A stretch of DNA of 64,000 nt from Todiramphus chloris collaris. Lineage: Eukaryota; Chordata; Aves; Coraciiformes; Alcedinidae. The DNA is taken from NCBI GenBank assembly GCA_025345505.1, contig JANVCC010000018.1, positions 62,086,031 to 62,150,030 on the forward strand, given 5' to 3'. A program made the translations under genes and the position numbers. A model generated the notes under the pieces. That model saw only the letters and a program-made list of their open reading frames with translations, did no database searches and was not told the origin of the DNA. Positions 12,601 through 23,520 of the stretch are shown one piece after another (within the stretch, counting starts at the first letter, position 1; each line of letters starts with the position of its first letter).

Positions 12601-14747
12601 ATTTGAAGATCTGTATCTGTTCTGGATGTAACAGGTAGAATGCTCTGGAGTAACTACTGAAGTCGCCTTGATAAGCAAAGCAAGTAGAAGTTGACTGTAG
12701 ATAATGCGTTTGTATTTTGGAATAACTTAGGAGCGTATTGTTATGATCAACCTTGAAACCCATATCATGTGCGTGTGTGCGTGCGCGTGCTTAAAGGCAG
12801 GCTTTTGAAAGGCAATAGTCCATCTTCATCTTTCATGCTACTGCCCTTGGGTACAGAGAGTGAAAGGCACATGTAAAAGAGAATTATTGCTTACCTCTCA
12901 AGACTGTTTCTTCGCTGACAAGTGAGCCAGTGCTGCACTTCCCACATGCTTTCAAATTAGGGAACTTCTATGGCAGCTTGCGTATTTTCCAGCTTTGTTC
13001 ACAATGTAAATTTTTCCTTCTGACTGTGGAATATATAAGATTGCTTCATGAGAATAAAATATGTAAGGCACTTTTTCCCATTAGATTCTGTGCCCCTGTA
13101 CTTCCATTACTCCATGCACCTGAAATGGGGGAGACTGAAGGGGAAGTGTCAGGTTAGGTCACAGTTGCCATGCTGAAGCCAAAGGTGAATTCCTCTTGAC
13201 TTCAGTGGGATCTAGTTTTCCCACCGAGGGGACATTTTTCCCAAATCAGATGTTTCAACAACTTCTGATATGAAAGTCAGGCTGTATTAGCTCCCTTGTT
13301 TATGTAACATGGAGAAAAATGCATCAGCTGAGGGGTCTCATGATTGTCTAAACCCTGTGTCAGTGGCTAGGAGATTTTTTTTTTTTTTTTTTAATTTTTA
13401 AATCAGGAAGCTTTCTACAATTGCTTTGGGTCTTCACATCTATTGGGCACATTCAAACTTCTCCTATTCTTACTTTACATTACAGACAGTGCTTTGCTGC
13501 GCCACCAGAGGAGATCTCAGAAGAAGTCCTCAGCAGCGGGTCAGATGGGGACCTCCACTGCCACATTCCAAAACACTGTGTCCTGCCAGAGACGTGACTG
13601 TGGCACCCTGGGCAGCACAATGCTCGAGGGGTATTGCCAGAACTGCTTCATTAAAGCTCAGAACCAGCGATTTCAGGAAGCCAGGAGGACAGAAGAACAG
13701 CTGGTGAGACAGCCAGAAGTAAGTGTGAACTTCTCAGTATCTTCCTCTTGTTCAGCAGTGCACATTTTTCTCATGTGAGAATGGCTCTGAATGCCTACCA
13801 GAAAATCCTCAAATGACTGCATCCTAAGTATGACAGAAAGACAAGCATATAGTATCTCCTGATTTTTACCTGCTGCGGCTGAGCAGCACTCCTGAAAGTC
13901 ACAGAATTGTTTAGATAGGAAAAGACCCCTAAGATCATAATGTCCAACTGTAAACCTAAAATGGCCAAGTCCAAGTTTATCTCAGTTTTGGGTTATCAAG
14001 GCCATGTTCAGTTTTACCTCAGCTGGGATTACACTAGCAATTTCAGTGGAAGCAACTGGACCAACAGCTGGGTTGTTTGCTGGTTGGGGAGAGATTTTCA
14101 TTCTTACCCTTAGAGCGATGCAATTGCATCAAGGGGTTTGGTGTGCTTCATGTTGCCTTATTCATTGAGCCCAGTACAGATTTTCTTTGTTCTAGATTTT
14201 TTTTTTTAATTTGTTTTGTTTTGTCCCTTTTAGAATTGAGATTTGATGAAGATAAAAACATTGTTTTTGTAAGAAATGACAGTGTGTGTGATTTTCTTTG
14301 TTAAAGCCCAGTGTAGCTCTTGGTATCGTACTTTTCATGAGAAGCCTATGTCTGCAACACACCCCAGTGGTTACCTATGCAAACCATGAACACTGTTGAA
14401 AGTAAATGAAAAGCCACTTCTGCTGCCAGCACGGCAACTGACAATGTGTTTTAATGTCTTTCAAGAGAACGGGACAGCACAGAGATTTGCAACGAGCAGC
14501 ACTGAGTAGCCAGAAGAGACAGTGTGCTATGGCTTCGTGTAGGAACAACTTGTCCTGCAGAAACAATGACTTGTGCCCGGAGTGCCAGCGCCTTGGTCAG
14601 CTTCCACTATCGGGGACTGCCAGGGACCCAGCTGCGGAGGAGCCCCCAAAGCAACGCTGCCGAGCCCCTGCTTGCGATCACTATGGCAACGCCAAGTGCA
14701 ATGGCTACTGCAATGAATGCTACCAGTTCAAACAGATCTATGGGTAA
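3332..14747 (+). CDS. TNFAIP3: TNFAIP3 / A20, ubiquitin-editing enzyme (spliced, 8 coding exons)
   Basis: Join: 3332-3629, 7836-8026, 8263-8410, 8613-8783, 9603-9783, 11260-12170, 13486-13703, 14466-14747, giving 799 residues (human A20 is 790). A20 is a cytoplasmic deubiquitinase and ubiquitin-chain binder that edits RIPK1, TRAF6 and NEMO-associated chains and restrains NF-kB and cell death. The OTU domain spans about residues 1-370, with Asp71, Cys104 (in GDGNCLMH) and His257 (in GYDNMHF) as the expected catalytic residues. Seven A20-type fingers follow, with first cysteines at 388, 478, 521, 605, 667, 726 and 771. The K63-chain finger ZnF4 and the linear-chain finger ZnF7 keep all cysteines, and the C-terminus QFKQIYG matches the family. 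All introns are GT-AG and the frame stays open throughout. In the family this gene is itself NF-kB-induced. Confidence 0.97.
3630..7835 (+). other. TNFAIP3: TNFAIP3 intron 2
   Basis: This is the longest internal intron (4.2 kb), with donor GTAAGT and acceptor TTTTTTCTGCAG. It holds an (AG)n tract at 6346-6361 and a less AT-rich patch at about 6150-6300 that contains a consensus kB decamer at 6276. Open frames of up to 168 codons occur on both strands (for example minus 5044-5550), but I recognise no domain in them and treat them as chance or decayed repeat sequence. Confidence 0.7.
6276..6285 (+). promoter_or_regulatory. Candidate NF-kB site GGGGAATTCC in intron 2
   Basis: A full match to GGGRNNYYCC. 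A near-match (CGGACTTTCC on the minus strand, 6183-6192) lies about 90 bp upstream. TNFAIP3 is a known NF-kB target, so a functional intronic site is plausible, but a degenerate decamer is expected several times by chance in 64 kb. Confidence 0.35.
7836..8026 (+). CDS. TNFAIP3: TNFAIP3 exon 3 (OTU catalytic cysteine)
   Basis: The exon completes Gly100 and encodes residues 101-163, including GDGNCLMH with the nucleophile Cys104 (human Cys103). Residue 109 is Ala where human reference A20 has Thr108. The acceptor is CTGCAG and the donor is CGG|GTAAGG, ending exactly on a codon boundary. Confidence 0.96.
8263..8410 (+). CDS. TNFAIP3: TNFAIP3 exon 4 (OTU domain)
   Basis: The exon encodes residues 164-212 plus one base ([12 protein letters not shown] to LRRPVIVLA). 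The acceptor is TTTCCTCAG and the donor is GCAG|GTGAGT. Val208 stands at the position of human Ile207. The upstream intron is only 236 bp and the downstream one 202 bp. Confidence 0.95.
8613..8783 (+). CDS. TNFAIP3: TNFAIP3 exon 5 (OTU catalytic histidine)
   Basis: The exon encodes Asp213 to Pro269 plus one base and contains [13 protein letters not shown] with catalytic His257 (human His256). The acceptor is TTATGCAG and the donor is CCAG|GTATTT, the least consensus-like donor of the gene. Confidence 0.95.
9148..9262 (-). mobile_element. CR1 LINE 3'-end fragment in TNFAIP3 intron 5
   Basis: A CACAGAATCACAGAA start is followed by 'agatcatctagtccaa' and 'ctaacctaacactga', the reverse complement of a CR1 3' end. 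It is about 115 bp, divergent and without coding capacity. It sits between exons 5 and 6 in antisense orientation to the gene. Confidence 0.8.
9603..9783 (+). CDS. TNFAIP3: TNFAIP3 exon 6 (end of OTU domain)
   Basis: The exon completes Glu270 and encodes residues 271-329 plus two bases of Lys330 ([18 protein letters not shown] to THLINAA). The motif [18 protein letters not shown] matches the family exactly. Ile326 at human position 325 is kept. The acceptor is CCCCACAG and the donor is AAA|GTAAGT. Confidence 0.96.
9784..11259 (+). other. TNFAIP3: TNFAIP3 intron 6
   Basis: This 1.5-kb intron ends in a strong pyrimidine tract (TTCCTTTTTTGTCTGTCAG). Apart from a GGGATTTTCC decamer at 10642 I see no repeat or coding sequence. 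Confidence 0.7.
10642..10651 (+). promoter_or_regulatory. Candidate NF-kB site GGGATTTTCC in intron 6
   Basis: A full consensus decamer, identical to the well-known IL6 promoter kB site. It lies in otherwise unremarkable intron sequence, so function is only inferred. Confidence 0.3.
11260..12170 (+). CDS. TNFAIP3: TNFAIP3 exon 7 (zinc fingers 1-4)
   Basis: This large exon (911 nt) encodes Lys330 to residue 633 plus one base. ZnF1 has Cys388/393/405/408, ZnF2 Cys478/483/495/498, ZnF3 Cys521/524/536/539 and ZnF4 Cys605/610/622/625. Ser382 corresponds to the IKK2 target Ser381 of human A20. His439 replaces the human MALT1 cleavage residue Arg439. The donor is CAGG|GTAAGT. The ZnF1-ZnF2 and ZnF3-ZnF4 linkers diverge most, while the finger cores are nearly identical to mammals. 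Confidence 0.97.
12171..13485 (+). other. TNFAIP3: TNFAIP3 intron 7
   Basis: The intron contains an alternating GT/GC purine-pyrimidine tract at about 12770-12791 and a T-run at 13375-13392 ahead of the acceptor CATTACAG. No coding sequence is recognised. Confidence 0.7.
13486..13703 (+). CDS. TNFAIP3: TNFAIP3 exon 8 (zinc finger 5; alternative donors)
   Basis: The exon encodes Asp634 to Leu706. It starts with a basic stretch (RHQRRSQKK) longer than the mammalian linker, then ZnF5 with Cys667/672/684/687 and the conserved [16 protein letters not shown] end it at CTG|GTGAGA (13703) because joining to exon 9 then gives an ungapped match to human A20 and the same 59-residue ZnF5-ZnF6 first-cysteine spacing. 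A stronger-looking donor, GAA|GTAAGT, follows 13718 and would insert VRQPE in frame. Confidence 0.9.
13898..14045 (-). mobile_element. Degraded CR1 3'-end fragment in TNFAIP3 intron 8
   Basis: TCACAGAATTG, then 'gataggaaaagaccc' and 'aagatcataatgtccaa' match the reverse complement of a CR1 3' end. It is divergent and lacks coding sequence. The right boundary is approximate. Confidence 0.6.
14466..14747 (+). CDS. TNFAIP3: TNFAIP3 exon 9, coding part (zinc fingers 6 and 7, stop)
   Basis: After the acceptor TTTCAAG the exon encodes Arg707 to Gly799 and the stop TAA at 14745-14747. ZnF6 has Cys726/731/743/746 and ZnF7 Cys771/776/788/791. ZnF7, the linear-ubiquitin binder in mammals, is almost unchanged ([16 protein letters not shown]). 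The terminal residues QFKQIYG match human QFKQMYG. Confidence 0.97.
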   Translation, partial: RTGQHRDLQRAALSSQKRQCAMASCRNNLSCRNNDLCPECQRLGQLPLSGTARDPAAEEPPKQRCRAPACDHYGNAKCNGYCNECYQFKQIYG

Positions 14748-16205
14748 TGGAGGGGAGGAGTTGGTAAAGGACAAGAAAGCGATACCAGCTACTTTCTTCA
14801 CTGAAATGGTGCTATGTCCAAAACACTTAACAGTCCTGGGAGTGAGGGGGGCAGAGGGAAATATAAGCTGTCTGCTCACGTTCCTGTTTATTCCCAAGAA
14901 CAGGAATAAATGTCTACTTCCTCTAAACACTGAATACAAGGACTGCTGAGAAGGGCAGGTTGCCTTCTGCACAGAGCTGTCATTCATGATTAAGCTTCTA
15001 CAATGTGTATTTAATTCTTGGACTTCCCAGGAAGAAGTGTGAAGCATTTTTGTCCAAAGAACTGCTCAATTCTGCCTCTCTCAGTGCCTCCCCTGCTCCT
15101 GGGCGAGGAGTTGTGGCTACTGTCAGAGGTGCAGGAGCATTTTGTGTTTGTGTACTTCAGTCAGAGGCAAGTCTTTCCTGAGAGGGATCCCACAGGACAG
15201 TCTGGTGCAACTTGCAGTTGATGTCTGAAGAAACTTGCTTTGGGTTGCCCATGTCCTTGTTGGCATTCTGACAAGAGTTCATCAAGATGAGAGCTCCCAG
15301 TCATTCAGGGTGTTAATGGTGAGAGATTCTGTGTTTGCAGAGCCTTCCGCAAACTACAGACAGAAAGACAACCATCAGTGGTCTGCTCCTTTAACGTGCT
15401 TAACCCAATGAGCATTTAGATCCTTTCCCAAATCCCAAGACAGCTGGAAAGACAGGTGATAACAGAAGCAGCTTTCATGAGCACATGCATGTGATGGGAA
15501 AACTGAATCTGTCTGTTCCTTACTCCAACAGACAAAAAAAACACACCAAAGTTCTTTGTCTTCAGCTTCAGTTCTCAAACCGGAGCAACTGTCTCTTGTC
15601 TTGCATTGTTAACTGTCAGGAATGTGTGTGCTGCTGTTTGTACCCCACCTGCCCCCCACCATTTCTGTCATGCTTCTTTCTTTTATCCTTAAGGTGATTC
15701 TGTTGTCATGCAAACAGCTTGGAGCTCGGTAAGAGAGTGTTTTAGGGTCAAGATTTTACTCGTGGAGTTCATGCGTCCACTTCTCAATCTGCAACACTTT
15801 CTGTAGTGACCTTGCCTTGATCACTGTGCCTGAGACCTGCTTCTCCTTTCACACCTTTTAAATTTTCAGCATCTGTTTTGCTGCTATGATTTTGGAGGTG
15901 ATACCTCTTCTAAGTTGCTTCTCAACTTTAGAATCTTTTCTAGATATTAAAAAGTAGTTTTTAAAAAGAGAAACAAATAAATAACTCAGTACTTATTTCT
16001 GTTAAATTTTATATATTTTGTGAACCTTAATGTGAACATATGTTTTATTAAAATATTTATATTATTTGAAACAATGCAACTTGAAATTTGCACAGCAAGG
16101 ATTTTTTTATGTGTATTTACTCTTGTGTTGAAAGCTGCAAACTTAAGTGTATAATTGAAAAACATTCACTGATATAAAGAAATAAATTATTGAAGGATTG
16201 AATTT
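14748..16205 (+). other. TNFAIP3: TNFAIP3 3' untranslated region
   Basis: About 1.45 kb from the stop codon to the likely cleavage site. It contains a few ATTTA pentamers (near 15006, 15414, 16055 and 16110), weak evidence for AU-rich-element control. There are possible earlier poly(A) signals (AATAAA at 14905 and 15976) and an AT-rich distal end. The 3' boundary is inferred from the last AATAAA. Confidence 0.75.
16181..16186 (+). terminator. TNFAIP3: Distal TNFAIP3 poly(A) signal AATAAA
   Basis: A canonical AATAAA is followed after about 30 nt by a U/GU-rich stretch (ATTTTGTGTTGATG, near 16210), the usual layout of a vertebrate cleavage site. Use of this site gives the 3' UTR described above. 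Confidence 0.65.
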
Positions 16206-18990
16206 GCTATTTTGTGTTGATGAGAGAGAGCACAGCTGAGCATGGGACATGCTGAAAAAAGTATTTGTGTTCAGGACCACCATTCGGCACGTTACCAAGT
16301 GCTCCCTGGTTCAGATGACATAGCCAAGTGCTTTGAGGAGGTGACAACTCACCTCTGCATTTTCTCACCTTACCTCATTATCTTCTCAGGAAGAGCTTTT
16401 GATATCATGGGAGACTTGTGCAGTCAGTGTGCATAAGGAGCTGTGGGTGCAGAGCATCTTCAAACCCCGGAAGTATGGGCGAGAGAGAGTAAGGATGGTG
16501 CAGGATGAGGCTGCAAGGGAAGCTAAGCTAGACTGACTTTGCTTTCTTCATTCATCCATCAATTATTCCAGGGATTCCCAACTGATATCTCTTGAGTGCC
16601 ACCTTGGGAGGTGGCAATGGCAGCAGGTGCTCCTCCCCCTCTGCCCAGGCACACATGCAGCTCCTAAAGCACAGGCCAGCTCTACCACCTCCCCTCACCA
16701 GGGGCAGTGGGGAAGCCCCTCACCTTTCAATCTTGGCATCTGGGTTGCTCCATAGTTCCTGAAAAGCAAGTTGACAACTGCTACTCGAAAGAGTACTTGA
16801 AAGCAGTGTTTTCTTCTTATCCCTAGCTCAGCCTAACCCAGAACCATTGCCAGAGGATTTCTGCATTGTAATGCTTCTGCAGCATGACATAAATATGCCT
16901 GTACTGGTGCTCAGGTATTTCAGACCTTTGCCTAGACAGGCCATACTGTACACTAACATGACTTCTAGGCGTTGCCCATGATCTGAATGAAAAAATGAGT
17001 CAGGGCTGCAAACCTCCCTGTGCAGTCAGGAAAGAGGACCCTTTCCTAAGAGGCTGAGATCATCAAGTCATCAGCTTCTCTGTATCCTGATTCGCTCTTT
17101 AATATCTTCCAACTGTTCAGGAGCACACCTCAGCACATGCTTCAGAGCTTTCTCAATTGAAACCATGTAGATGCTAAGTTCCTGAGTACTTCTGTCGTAG
17201 GTTAGTTGGTCCTTGTAATTCCCTCAGCTTTCTAGACCATGTTCCTGGATGCCTGTTCACCTTCCAAAAGCGCACTGCCCTCCTTACAGTTTCACTCAGC
17301 TCCTTCTGGACCCATGTACCCCTCCTTTTGGACCATACAACCTAGAAGTCAGCCTACTCCTCAGAGCAGAGCCTGCTGGATCTACCAACATCATCTTTAG
17401 AAAATATTTCTCCTTTTTTGAAATCTGACTCTCCATTTAACCCTACCCTCCTTCACCTCTTTACAACTCATGCAACTCACATGCCCACCCAATTCATCAA
17501 ACTTCTGCACCAGGTGGACACCTCAATACTGAAAGAGTGGGCAAAGACTGGGCAGGATGTCTCCACAAGGAGATGGAGGCAACTCATGGCATCCAGCCTT
17601 AGAGGCCATCATCCCCTGCTCGCTGAAAAGGTGGAGCCTCCATTGTGACACCTTCAGTGTCAGGAGGCTGATTAACTCCAGTTGCTGTTAACTGCAACTT
17701 CTGCAGAGAGGAAAGACTTCAGATTAAATGCCCCAGATCCCACTGTTTTTTCTCTGCTGCTTTCTGGGCCCATTACTCATAACTCTGAAGTCACATGAGA
17801 CTTGTCTCATTCTGAAGCTCCTATGTAAATGAGTGCCCAGCCTGTCTCTTGTGATTTGCTTGTGTGGGAACATTAAAGCTAGTAGGACCTTTATTTCTTA
17901 AATACTCTGGTATTTCCCTAATGCCCTCAGGGGATTTTGACCCTCTGATGCTTTCCGCTCTTTGCCCAGACAGCTCTTCAAGTTCATGTATTTTTTTCCT
18001 TCCTGTTCTGCAAGAGAGAATTTTTATCTGGATTCTCCCTTTTTGTGACCACTTCTGGAAGTCTCTTTGCTAAGCTGCAAATCTGGCATAGCCAGAGAGT
18101 CTTTCCTTAACAGAAAGGCAAAACTAATATGAAACAATTGGCTTAATGAGTACTTGCACTCCACTGGAATTCCTTACACTACAGTGCAGGAAGGGATTGC
18201 TGCACAGGCTGTGCTTACACATTCATTTTGTTTAGGGAACGAATACTTCTAGGTGATTACATGATGATCTGAATATTATCTGTGTTTCTGGATCTCTCAG
18301 TGATCTAACCACCTTATTAACAGAAAACTTACGATGTGCAAAAGAAAGCACTTACTGCATTTTCAGCATAGAGAGAATGTAGATTTAATTGTTGATACTT
18401 TGGTGGTCTGCTTAGCAAGTTTTTGGTGTGACCTGAAGGCCACTTAACAGGTTTGGGAGCACCAAACAGCATGTAATGTGTTAGATCAAAACACATCAAG
18501 CTACTGGCCTAGGTGTGCATCCCAGGAGCCCCAGGCAGGACTCAGTGTGGTCAGAAAGCAGGGAAAAGCAAGAATGGAGACTCCCTGCTGTTACAGTCTT
18601 AGGTACAGGCCACCATGTTCTACATTTACACAGAAGGGAAAGGCATCATATATATGGCCTGTGAGCCATCTGCCCATCGTTTCTTCCTGCACTTCTTTGG
18701 CCCCATTCCTGTCCCATACAGTCCTCTACCTCTTCCAGCAGACTGAAAGAGAAGCTACCTGCAAGTAGAGGGGTCCCGCAGTCTGCAGTGCTACTCCTTT
18801 GCTGCAGGCAGACCTCACAGGTGAACTGTGAGTCTCTGATGTTGTTATTGAGAAGCAGTTATTTAAGTAAGGATGTCTTATTTGATAAGCTATTCATGAG
18901 TTACTTGCCATGCAATTTGGTGTACAGGTTCCCGCAGAATCACTGATGGCCTGGAGCAAGTAGGAATGCAATAAATGGAAATGAAAATAT
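16206..18990. other. Intergenic, no gene seen
   Basis: Unique-looking sequence downstream of TNFAIP3. Open frames are short (under 100 codons) and resemble no known protein. I see no clear repeat apart from a pyrimidine-rich segment around 17220-17480. Confidence 0.6.
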
Positions 18991-18991
18991 T

Positions 18992-19300
18992 TTCATAGAA
19001 TCAGAGAATAGTTTGGACTGGAAAGGACCTTTAGAGGTCAGCTACTCCAACCCCTACAGTAAGCAGGGACATCATTAGTTAGATCAGGTGCTCAGAGCAC
19101 CATCCAACCTTACCCTGAATGTTTCCAGGGATGGGGCATCTACCACTGCTCTGGGACAGTGTTTTACCATCCTCATTGTAAGAAATTTCTTCCTTTTATC
19201 TAGTCTGAATCTACACTCTTTCAGTTTGAAAACATTACCCTTTGTCCTATCACAACAGGCCCTGCTAAAAAGTCTGTCCCCAGACTTCTGTTGGAGTCAA
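18992..19300 (-). mobile_element. CR1 LINE 3'-end fragment
   Basis: It starts with TCATAGAATCAGAGAATAG, then 'ggaaaggacctttagaggtc', 'cagggatggggc' and 'accctttgtcctatcac', the reverse complement of a CR1 3' end. It is about 310 bp, truncated at its 5' end, and shares its core with the longer copy at 47983-48912. Confidence 0.88.
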
Positions 19301-22300
19301 TGTAAACCTAAGAATGACTTCATACCTACTTTTTATATGATTGATTAAATCACAAGTGATAGCCATTTTGCCAACCACCTTTCATCCTGATGTCCCTGCA
19401 TATGCTACAGACTGTCTTAATCTATACGATCCCGTTCCCTAGGAGTGTTTAAAGTTACTTTACAAAGGAAAATTTTTTTTTTTTTCCCTACAAAACCCAG
19501 AGCTGTAGATTGGCCTCTTTTTGTACTAGAAGTTAAATTACCCATATCTGTCAGCTATGGCCTTTACACCAACAGTGGTAGAAATAGCAGAAAAGGCAAT
19601 TAATTGATCAGGATACATACAGAAAAAACATGAGGCCAAAGCTCTTTGGATATGCAAAGGTGTCTTTCCCACCTAGGAGTAGAATACTTGACTCTAAGCT
19701 CCTCTTCCAAAGAGGCACAGCAGGGACTTTTAAGCTGCTATGTCGGACCTGGTAGTTCAGATGCCCAAGATGAGGATTTGTTTGAGAGTCCTGCTGAGAT
19801 TTTGGCACCAGGGAGGCCTCTGAGCACCTCTGCAGCATGAGGATGGGGACACAGACTCACCAGAGAGTTCCTTAGTACCTGAGGATTTTACTGCCAGAGG
19901 GGCTGAAGGACTTCAGGCAGTATTTGAGGAGACCTGTGAAGATTTCAGTAGCTTCTTGATGTTAGTTATACGTGTTTTGGATATAAATCTCCAAAAATTT
20001 ATGCCAAGCATAACTTTGCACACATGGGGCGATGAGACCACAGTGCATGACATTGCACGTTCAATGCTTGGAAAATAAGTGTTTCAGTATGGTGATATGA
20101 TGCATGTTTTGTTCAGGTGAAAGCCACAGGGGAGCAGTGACTGCATAGTATTATCCCACATACTTGAGCAGGACATCGTGGTGTAGTATTCACAGCACCA
20201 AAATAGAAAACCACAACACTGAACAGCTGCAATTTCAGTTCATATTAAATTGCCAAGGCCCCTTAAAATCTGGAGTTAGAAGTACGGGTGTCTTTACATC
20301 CAAGACTCTGTTTCTCGGGTGCCGGCATTTAACACGCAGTGCAGCAAACCTGGCCTCACTGGGAGCAGTTTCAATGGGCTAACAAAAATCTGTTCAGTCA
20401 TTTCTGTGCTGATGCTTTCTCCCACGTTGGTGATAAATACTGGTAGCATCAACTCATGCCTGGTTCAGAAGTGTTGTCCAAGCTGTATAGGAAGAAAGAC
20501 AAAAATGTTTGGAAGCGGCTTAATTAAGCTGCTACCTCGTTAACTCCCCTTTTCTTGGTCATCTATGGTTATTTTGGAGAAGACTACCACTGGCTCTAAC
20601 ATGGGTTATTCCTCTGGCTGTTCAATTTAGTGGGACACATTTGGATGTACCTCACAGCCCAGCTCTCGTCCTGTACAAGCAGTATCACCTCTCAACCTGC
20701 AGCTGAGCCAACTTGGTCAGTCTCCCATGACCCAGCAGCCAACTATTGCTGCCAGCTGACCAGAGCCATGGCTATCCTACCACTGCCTGCCAGGCAACCC
20801 AGCACCCCTGCAAAGGGCTCTCACAGCCCTTTTACACCAAATAGCTGCTGTAGGAAACCTAGTCAGCCTGGTGTGATCTCCTCTCATTTGTCAAGATGAA
20901 TGTCTATTGTAAAAAAGCCTGCATGTACACATGCATATAAATATATATATATAAAAATTATATTTAATGTCTGAAACAGAAACCTATAATAAGAGCAAGT
21001 AATTTCACATGGGAGTTTTATGATGACTTCTTTTTGTACTAATGTTAATTTTAAAAAAACTCCCTGTGTCTAATATTGAAAGACAGCCTACGGTGTGCTA
21101 TCCAGACTACCCCCTCCCCCAGCATCATTGAAGTAAATAATATTACCTACATAACCTCTTCCCACTCCCACCACCCTCGATCTCTGATAGCAATAATTCT
21201 TTTTGTTATTAATTTGACTTTTTCTTTCTCCTCATCCCATCTTTTTTTTTTTTTTTTTTTTCTTAAGCATTACATATCCGTGGTTTTGGGCAGGAAGTCA
21301 GATTTCCCCCGGTGAATTACTAGGAGGAGGGAAACAGGTTTTGTTCTTTGGTTGTGGCTCCATGTCAAGGGATTTGTATGAGCTCATACAAATGCACATT
21401 GTGTTAGTCCAATTCCCAGCCGGTACTGGTTTTTTGTTCTGTTTTGTTTTGTTTTTAAAAGGGACTGTTCGGTGGCACATCACAAGGAGGGGTTAAAATC
21501 CCCTTCTCATTTACAATGGAAATGAAAACCGTGGAGCTGGGGATACACTAGGAGGAACTCAGCTCTGTGTGATGGCTTGTGCTTTGAAACCAGTGCTTTT
21601 CTTACTGACTTCCCAGACATGCTGCTGAGTACAGTGGGGCAGAATTTGTCCACAGCATGAAGTACGGCATCGCATGAGGTCACCCTGTCAGAATTGCCAC
21701 TTACCAACATCACTTGCTGCAGGATTCAAAAACACTGAAAGATGAAATGTTTCATTTCCTGTTGCCTGACACCGGTGACAAGAGAAGAGTGCACGCTGTA
21801 GTGACACCTGGTAAACATCCTACTGCAAACTCTAGTAACATTTATATTCATGTAAACCTTTAATAGTTCAATTGGCTCCTGCATCTTCACTCCAGGCATT
21901 CTGTAGGATAACTAGGATGGGGATTTGGCCAGCTATTGTAAAAAAAAATAGTCTTTTCCTTTTACGTGTTCTGGAGTGAAAAGGTGCACTTTAAATTGTT
22001 GCTGTTGCAATCCTCATGCCACAAAGGCATACCTGTCTATGCAGATCTGGTTGTTAAGACATTGCATTTAAATAGATGCATGTCTTGGTTGCTGGTTACA
22101 GTTTAATGCGAACTAGGTGTCCTAGCCTTTGTTGTGGTCCTTAATGCACAACCACTTAAAAGGCAAGAAAAGTAGCCAAACTGATATTTCAGCATGATGG
22201 GTTATAGCTTATTTAGCCTGGAAGTTATTACCTGCAATGTGGACAACACTTATTTCTACTGGAGGAAAGAGTTCTCGTTATTTTTCATTTACATATTATT

Positions 22301-23390
22301 AATGTACAGTCTAACAGAAAAGGATGATATTGCATGGCTTTTCCACAATCATGTGCATCTCTAGACCAAACTCCATTTGCCTAAAATAAAAAACTCATCA
22401 TTTCCACAGTCTTTTTTTAAAAAAGGGAAGTTTGGGTGGTGGTGATAGGGCAATGAATGATGACCCCTGCAGAACTGTTCTCTGTGAAGGCTGTTGCCAG
22501 GTCAGGTGCTTGGAGGCAGGAAAGCCTCTGGTGCTTGCCAGTGCTCCTGTGCATTTGAGTCATATCAGTAGTATGCACCATTAAAGTTCAAAATGCATTA
22601 CTCAGACTAGACAAGTAGCTCAGGCCCCATCAGGCTCAGACAAACTTGAGTCTGTGTGAATGTCAATTTTAACATATTAACCACCAGAAGATTCTTCGTC
22701 TTGGTTTTTCTTACAGTCATTCATCAGGGAAGACCTATTAAGGTGGAATTTCCTATCACTGGGATTTTATTATTTAAATAACTGACTTCTAGTTCGGACA
22801 ATTTGCTGTTACATCAGACCTTTAACTTTTGCTCATCTCACTTGCAGTGGGACTACATCAGATTTTCACTCTGGGCTCTGCTCTGCACTCAGTCCTCCTT
22901 AGAGGTGTACATTTTTTCTTGAGGATTTTGGCTTTTCATATGTCAACATTGTAAGTTGACTACAACCACAATGTCATCTACAGTGTTATCGCACTGTTAC
23001 ATGTTCATTCTCTGATCTAGGCTTACTCTCCTCTGCCACAAGAGAAACCTGACAACATCTGTGACCGAAAACAAGCTGGTCTTCATTGTGCAGAGCTTTA
23101 TTCTACATTCTGCTGTGTGGCTGGCTATACATTCACTTACATGTGTCCACATGTGCTGTAGATGGCACAGCATTTCCAGCCTTGACCAACATCCCGAGGT
23201 ACCTGTGGTTTCATTCTGCACCTCAACAAGGCTTCTGCCTCACTGCTCCCCCATTCTCATGTCAGCTCTCAGGTTGGGCACATTCCTCCACTCCCCAAGG
23301 CTTTGGAGAAGGCAAAGGTTGTTGCACTACGTGTGCAAGTGCAATGTTTGCCTGAGCCGTTTTGCAAAGTCAAAAGTTGTATCTGAGAAT
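19301..23390. other. Intergenic, low-complexity tracts only
   Basis: No gene recognised. The span includes an AT-rich (TA)n patch at about 20937-20970, a 20-T run at 21242-21261 and a TTTTG-type repeat at about 21436-21455. Confidence 0.55.
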
Positions 23391-23393
23391 TCT

Positions 23394-23520
23394 GTCTCAG
23401 AGCCCTGGCTGAGGGGCTTGCAACCGACACACTTGGGTCTGTCTCAGAGCCTGGCTACGGGGCTCCTGCTGAAACAGTGGTTACCCATTTCAGAGCCTGG
23501 TTAAGGACTTGGGCTGAGAC
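23394..23520 (+). repeat. Imperfect minisatellite, about 47-bp unit, 3 copies
   Basis: A CAGAGCC(C)TGG core recurs at 23398, 23445 and 23491, giving a unit of 46-47 bp with clear divergence between copies. The flanks to about 24270 have a retroelement-like feel but no boundary or coding remnant I can name. Confidence 0.65.
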
